The notes under the pieces are model-generated. The model saw nothing but the letters and a program-made list of their open reading frames with translations. It made no database searches and was not told the DNA's origin. This document shows positions 60,091 to 64,000 of a DNA stretch of 64,000 nucleotides, in pieces. The first letter of the stretch is position 1, and every line of letters starts with the position of its first letter. The position numbers and the translations under genes are program-made. Source of the DNA: Collinsella tanakaei (GTDB taxonomy: Bacteria > Actinomycetota > Coriobacteriia > Coriobacteriales > Coriobacteriaceae); the NCBI RefSeq assembly GCF_016900375.1, contig NZ_JACJKB010000006.1, positions 62,001 to 126,000 of the forward strand. The letters run 5' to 3'.

Positions 60091-60662
60091 TCTACTTTAC
60101 CTCTGACACGCACTTCGGGCACTCGAACATCATCGAGGCGACCGGCCGGCCGTACCAGACGGTCGAGCGCATGAACGCGGCGCTGATCGCCAACATCAAC
60201 GACCGCGTGAGCACGGCGGATAGCCTCTATATCCTGGGCGATTTCTCGTATCGGATCACGGTGGAGGAGGCCTGGCGGCTGCGGCAGCGTATCGTGTGTC
60301 CCAATGTGCACCTGGTGCGCGGCAACCACGATAAGCACTGGGCGGAAACGCCGCATGCGGATGCGTTTTCGAGCGAGCAGGACTACCTGGAGATCAAGCC
60401 CGGCTTTGCGCGCGGGCACCGGCTCGTGCTGTTCCATTACCCCATGCTCAGCTGGAACGGGCGCTGGCGCGAGGCGATTCACCTGCACGGGCATATCCAC
60501 AGCCGCGGGGCCGACTACAACGAGCGCAACCGCGAGGCGGGTGTCTTGCGCTACGACGTGGGTGTGGATGCCAACGGGTACTGCCCGGTGAGCCGCGACG
60601 AGATCCTCGAGTTCTTCCGCGGTGTGGAGCCGGTGCGCGGGCCGTTGGATCCGAGTCTGTAG
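60087..60662 (+). CDS. Calcineurin-like metallophosphoesterase
   Basis: A 191-residue protein with GTG start overlapping the lipase stop by 4 bases. All family motifs are seen: D7 and H9 (FTSDTHFGH), GDFS (51-54), GNHD (79-82), FHYPM and HLHGHIHS. Small cytoplasmic phosphoesterases of this sort are usually uncharacterised. The overlap suggests co-expression with the lipase. Confidence 0.88.
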   Translation: MIYFTSDTHFGHSNIIEATGRPYQTVERMNAALIANINDRVSTADSLYILGDFSYRITVEEAWRLRQRIVCPNVHLVRGNHDKHWAETPHADAFSSEQDYLEIKPGFARGHRLVLFHYPMLSWNGRWREAIHLHGHIHSRGADYNERNREAGVLRYDVGVDANGYCPVSRDEILEFFRGVEPVRGPLDPSL

Positions 60663-60669
60663 GGCCGGG

Positions 60670-60708
60670 TGGCCGGCCAGCGCTGCCGGCCAGGCGGTTT
60701 GTCTTTTG
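60670..60708 (+). terminator. Terminator after phosphoesterase gene
   Basis: TGGCCGGC pairs perfectly with GCCGGCCA around a 7-base loop, followed by a T-rich stretch GGTTTGTCTTTT. Confidence 0.65.
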
Positions 60709-60858
60709 CGACCGTGGGCGCACGATGCGCGCGGGCGCGGCGTTGTTTTGTTAGAGCGCGCCTCGGCGGTTCGCATGTCCGGGCGAGGGGGTATCGTATA
60801 GTTCAGGAAACGAGTGCCGCGCGCCCGGACGGCGATGCGGCGTGAGGAGCGTGTTCGC

Positions 60859-62604
60859 GTGAACGAGATCAAATGCCCCAACTGCGGTACGGTCATCCAG
60901 GTCGACGAGAGCGACTACGAGAGCATCGTGCGACAGGTGCGCGACGAGCAGTTTGCCGCGGAGCTTCGCGAGCGCGAGCGGCTCATGGAGCGTGAGCGCG
61001 AGCATGCGCTGCAGCTGGCGAGCGCCGAGGCGGCACGCAAGCTCGAGCATGCGCTGGCAGAGCGCGATGCGCAGATCCAGCAGCTCAAGGCCGATGCCGC
61101 AACTGAGCTCAAGCAGAGCGAGTCCGAGCGCGACGCGCGCATCGCCGAGCTGACGGCGCGTCTCGAGGCAGCGGGGGAGGAGCGCGAGCTGGCGAGCAAG
61201 CAGGCTGCCGCCGAGGCGCGCGAGGCTGCGCAGAAGTCCGCCGCCGACCTCCAGCGCGAGGTGGATCAGCTTCGCGCGCAGCTCAAGCAGCAAAAGGACG
61301 CGGCGGCGCTGGAGCAGGCGCGTGCCGAGCAGCTCCGCGCGGGCGATGTGTCGGAGCGCGATGCGCAGATCGCTGAGCTCAAGGCGCAGCTGGCAGCGGC
61401 CTCTCAGGCGCAGGACCTTGCGCTGCAGAAGGCCGACGCCGAGGCGCTCACGCGCCAGCACGAGGCGGAGGCAAGCGTGCGCTCCGAGCTGCAGAAGAGC
61501 ATCGCCGAACGCGACGGCAAGATTGCCGAGCTCGAACGCAAGCTGGCTTCGGTGGACGCCGAGCGCGAGCTTGCCGTGGAGCGCGCCGTCTCGCAGGCCG
61601 AGCGCGAGCGCGATGAGGCCCGCGCCACCCTGGAGCGCGAGCAGGCCGTGCGCGATGCCGAGAAGCAGCAGCTCGAGACGGCACACACCCTCGAGCTCGC
61701 GCAGGTGCGCAAGAGCACCGAGGAGCTGCTGCGCTACAAGGACGACGAGATCGAGCGCCTGAAGGACATGAAGGTGCGCCTGTCCACCAAGATGGTGGGC
61801 GAGTCGCTCGAGCAGCACTGCGAAAACGAGTTCAACCGTCTGCGCATGACCGCTTTCCCGGGTGCGTACTTCGAGAAAGACAACGATGCCAGCGACGGCT
61901 CGAAGGGCGATTACATCTTCCGCGAGGCCGACGAGGACGGCAACGAGGTCATCTCCATCATGTTCGAGATGAAAAACGAGAACGACGAGACCTCCCGCAA
62001 GCACAGCAACGAGGACTTCTTCAAGAAGCTCGACGCCGACCGCACCAAGAAGGGCTGCGAGTACGCGGTGCTCGTGAGCCTGCTTGAGCCCGAAAGCGAG
62101 CTGTACAACACCGGCATCGTCGACGTGAGCTACCGGTACCCCAAGATGTACGTCATCCGTCCGCAGTTCTTCATCCCCATGATCACGCTGCTGCGCAACG
62201 CCGCCATGAACTCGCTTGCCTACAAGCAGGAGCTCGCGCTCGTGCGCCAGCAGAACATCGACGTGACGAACTTCGAGGAGAAGCTCAACAAGTTCCAGGA
62301 CGGTTTCTCTCAGAACTTCGAGCGCGCGAGCCGCAAGTTCAACGATGCCATCAACGAGATCGACACCACGATCAAGCATCTGCAGAAGGTGAAGGAGAAC
62401 CTGCTTTCGTCCGAGAACAACCTGCGTTTGGCGAACGACAAGGCGCAGGGGCTTACCATCCGCAAGCTCACCTGGGGCAACAAGACCATGCAGGAGAAGT
62501 TCAAGGATGCCCGCGCCGCGGCGGAGGCTGCCGAGGAGGAGCAGGAGAAGCCGCGGGAGATCGAGGCGGAATCGGTGGAGACCGAGGACGCTCAGGACGA
62601 ATAG
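60859..62604 (+). CDS. DUF2130 coiled-coil protein
   Basis: A 581-residue protein with GTG start ([10 protein letters not shown]) after GAGGAG. It has an N-terminal zinc-knuckle-like CPNCG, a ~270-residue charged coiled coil (residues ~30-300, [11 protein letters not shown]..., [20 protein letters not shown]), then the DUF2130 domain: [70 protein letters not shown]. The family resembles a restriction-endonuclease-like fold (E/D...E-x-K in FEMKNE region) but its role is unknown. The C-terminus is Glu-rich. It is chromosomal, not island-like, in base composition. Confidence 0.88.
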   Translation: MNEIKCPNCGTVIQVDESDYESIVRQVRDEQFAAELRERERLMEREREHALQLASAEAARKLEHALAERDAQIQQLKADAATELKQSESERDARIAELTARLEAAGEERELASKQAAAEAREAAQKSAADLQREVDQLRAQLKQQKDAAALEQARAEQLRAGDVSERDAQIAELKAQLAAASQAQDLALQKADAEALTRQHEAEASVRSELQKSIAERDGKIAELERKLASVDAERELAVERAVSQAERERDEARATLEREQAVRDAEKQQLETAHTLELAQVRKSTEELLRYKDDEIERLKDMKVRLSTKMVGESLEQHCENEFNRLRMTAFPGAYFEKDNDASDGSKGDYIFREADEDGNEVISIMFEMKNENDETSRKHSNEDFFKKLDADRTKKGCEYAVLVSLLEPESELYNTGIVDVSYRYPKMYVIRPQFFIPMITLLRNAAMNSLAYKQELALVRQQNIDVTNFEEKLNKFQDGFSQNFERASRKFNDAINEIDTTIKHLQKVKENLLSSENNLRLANDKAQGLTIRKLTWGNKTMQEKFKDARAAAEAAEEEQEKPREIEAESVETEDAQDE

Positions 62605-62620
62605 AAGCTATCTTGTTTGA

Positions 62621-62650
62621 GATGCCCGCCGCGCCGCGGGCATCTTGCAT
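62621..62650 (+). terminator. Terminator after DUF2130 gene
   Basis: GATGCCCGC (62621-62629) pairs exactly with GCGGGCATC (62636-62644), followed by a short TTGCAT. Confidence 0.6.
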
Positions 62651-62777
62651 AAGGGGCCGTTGCCGCATGTCCATCCGCCGTCGCGCTGCTACCCCCTGCT
62701 GTTGCGCCGGGGGAGTCGGGAGCGTACGTGCATACAATCGGGCTAGGTATGTATCTTTCCACAGCGAGGAGGAGCCC

Positions 62778-63761
62778 ATGGATCCAAATAAGCGTCCCGA
62801 CGATATGGTGCGCATCACCACGCCCGAGCTTGCACGCGAGTTCATCGACCAGCAGGTCGCCGCGTGCCGTGAGCAGATCGGCGACAAGAACGTGCTGCTT
62901 GCCCTGTCCGGCGGCGTCGATTCGAGCGTTGTGGCCGCCCTCCTCATTAAGGCGGTGGGCAAACAGCTCATCTGCGTGCACGTGAACCACGGCCTCATGC
63001 GCAAGGGCGAGCCCGAGCAGGTTATCGACGTGTTCAAGAACCAGATGGACGCGAACCTCGTGTATGTGGACGCGACCGACCGCTTCCTCGACCTGCTGGC
63101 CGGCGTCGAGGAGCCCGAGAAGAAGCGCAAGATCATCGGCGCCGAGTTCATCCGCGTGTTCGAGGAGGAGGCCCGCAAGGTTGGCGACCAGGTGAGCTTC
63201 CTGGCGCAGGGCACCATCTACCCCGACATCCTCGAGTCCGACGGCGTGAAGGCCCACCACAACGTGGGCGGCCTGCCCGACGACCTGCAGTTCGAGCTGT
63301 GCGAGCCCGTTAAGCTGCTCTTTAAGGACGAGGTCCGCGTCGTCGGCCGCGAGCTCGGCCTTCCCGAGTCCATGGTCGAGCGCCAGCCGTTCCCCGGCCC
63401 TGGCCTGGGCGTGCGCTGCCTCGGTGCCATCACGCGCGACCGTCTGGAGGCGCTGCGCGAGGCCGACGCCATCCTGCGCGAGGAGTTCGCAGGCGCCGGG
63501 CTTGCCGGCAAGGTGTGGCAGTACTTCGTCGTGGTGCCCGACATGCGTGCCACCGGCGTGCGCGACGGCAAGCGCCTCTACGCATGGCCGGCCATCATCC
63601 GCGCCGTCAACACCGTCGACGCCATGACCGCCACGGTGCCCGAGCTCGACTGGGCGCTGCTCAAGAAGATCACCGACCGCATCCTGGCCGAGGTCCCGGG
63701 CATCTGCCGCGTGGCGTACGATCTGACGCCTAAGCCCTGCGGCACGATCGAGTGGGAATAA
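62778..63761 (+). CDS. guaA: GMP synthetase, stand-alone ATP-pyrophosphatase subunit
   Basis: A 327-residue protein covering only the ATP-PPase and dimerisation domains of GMP synthetase. The PP-loop is [10 protein letters not shown] (residues 41-50). [63 protein letters not shown] and the C-terminal [17 protein letters not shown] complete the family. It makes GMP from XMP, using ammonia or glutamine-derived ammonia. The glutamine amidotransferase domain (about 190 residues before the PP-loop in most bacterial GuaA) is missing; GGAGGAG before ATG 62778 fits a true start. A separate GATase subunit, as in archaea, should be encoded elsewhere. Confidence 0.93.
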   Translation: MDPNKRPDDMVRITTPELAREFIDQQVAACREQIGDKNVLLALSGGVDSSVVAALLIKAVGKQLICVHVNHGLMRKGEPEQVIDVFKNQMDANLVYVDATDRFLDLLAGVEEPEKKRKIIGAEFIRVFEEEARKVGDQVSFLAQGTIYPDILESDGVKAHHNVGGLPDDLQFELCEPVKLLFKDEVRVVGRELGLPESMVERQPFPGPGLGVRCLGAITRDRLEALREADAILREEFAGAGLAGKVWQYFVVVPDMRATGVRDGKRLYAWPAIIRAVNTVDAMTATVPELDWALLKKITDRILAEVPGICRVAYDLTPKPCGTIEWE

Positions 63762-63787
63762 TACAGGCTAAAACTGTCTTACTTCTC

Positions 63788-63825
63788 GGGGGCTCCCTGT
63801 GGTTTCACGGGGAGCCCCTAGTCTC
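63788..63825 (+). terminator. Terminator of guaA
   Basis: GGGGGCTCCC pairs with GGGGAGCCCC, 11-base loop, with weak tail TAGTCTCG. The rest of the window to 64000 shows no supported gene. Confidence 0.65.
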
Positions 63826-64000
63826 GTGAGTTGACACCGGGAGTTGTAAACCGAGCCAGCATCTGCGTGCTTCTACCTGGTGTTTCGTTGCGCATTCTGA
63901 GGCGAGCTTGCAAGGATGGTTCCGGCTGGGAGCCTATAAGCGGGGGCTGCGGCCGTGAGTCGCTTCGAGCGAGTCCGTTATGGCAGCTCTGCTTTGGTAC

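Noticed and set aside
63826-64000. Start of another gene or a tRNA at the window end
   Set aside because: No cloverleaf-like pairing, no ribosome site with an open frame, and TTGACA near 63832 has no matching -10.

Overview
The window is a high-GC, gene-dense bacterial chromosome segment. It most resembles an anaerobic actinobacterium of the class Coriobacteriia (Collinsella/Enorma-like). This is inferred from protein families and base composition, not from a marker gene. Supporting signs are an oxygen-defence and anaerobic set (hybrid cluster protein, reverse rubrerythrin, ferredoxin-fused reductases, fused FeoA-FeoB), GTG starts, strong GGAGG ribosome sites, and a GMP synthetase ATP-pyrophosphatase without its amidotransferase domain. 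I see no rRNA, no convincing tRNA, no CRISPR array and no intact insertion sequence.

Layout. 1-5813: tail of a membrane Ser/Thr kinase, a MerR regulator, envelope proteins (a Tyr/Asp-rich lipoprotein, a DUF4230 protein, a zinc-ribbon protein) and a small XRE regulator beside a 26-bp perfect palindrome. 5928-9392: Crp/Fnr regulator divergent from hcp, then a membrane protein. 9824-12300: HerA-like ATPase converging on an MscS channel. 12746-16839: ABC uptake operon with two duplicated binding lipoproteins. 17060-17889: HigBA-type toxin-antitoxin pair with an operator. 18139-19542: asnS. 19702-29447: assorted enzymes and membrane proteins, with many long hairpin repeats between genes. 29892-35588: LysR regulator divergent from an aconitase-like hydratase, a MatC-like carboxylate carrier and an amidohydrolase, resembling an organic-acid catabolic operon of the E. 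coli ybhD/ybhJ kind. 36119-38476: FeoAB. 38761-45602: nicotinamidase-like hydrolase, an HTH-aminotransferase fusion with an internal start, an RGG-repeat winged-helix protein, a CmpB-type membrane protein and an orphan LysR. 45722-49707: a binding protein coupled to a giant MscS channel with two Cache-like sensor domains. 50714-52904: reverse rubrerythrin, DUF5131 protein, variant peptide deformylase. 53045-57617: a lower-GC defence island with a Sau3AI-like endonuclease fused to a C5 cytosine methyltransferase, followed by a GmrSD-like DUF262/DUF1524 protein. 57766-63761: ferredoxin-flavodoxin, membrane lipase, phosphoesterase, DUF2130 protein and the GuaA ATP-pyrophosphatase.

Three systems deserve most attention. 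(1) The restriction-modification fusion and the following GmrSD gene are each preceded by an inverted repeat touching the ribosome site and carrying several GATC sequences, the probable recognition site of the fusion; this suggests methylation-sensed control. (2) The SBP plus dual-sensor MscS pair looks like a ligand-sensing channel. (3) At least seven sorts of long intergenic palindromes (three in two or three copies) occupy most gaps longer than 300 bp.
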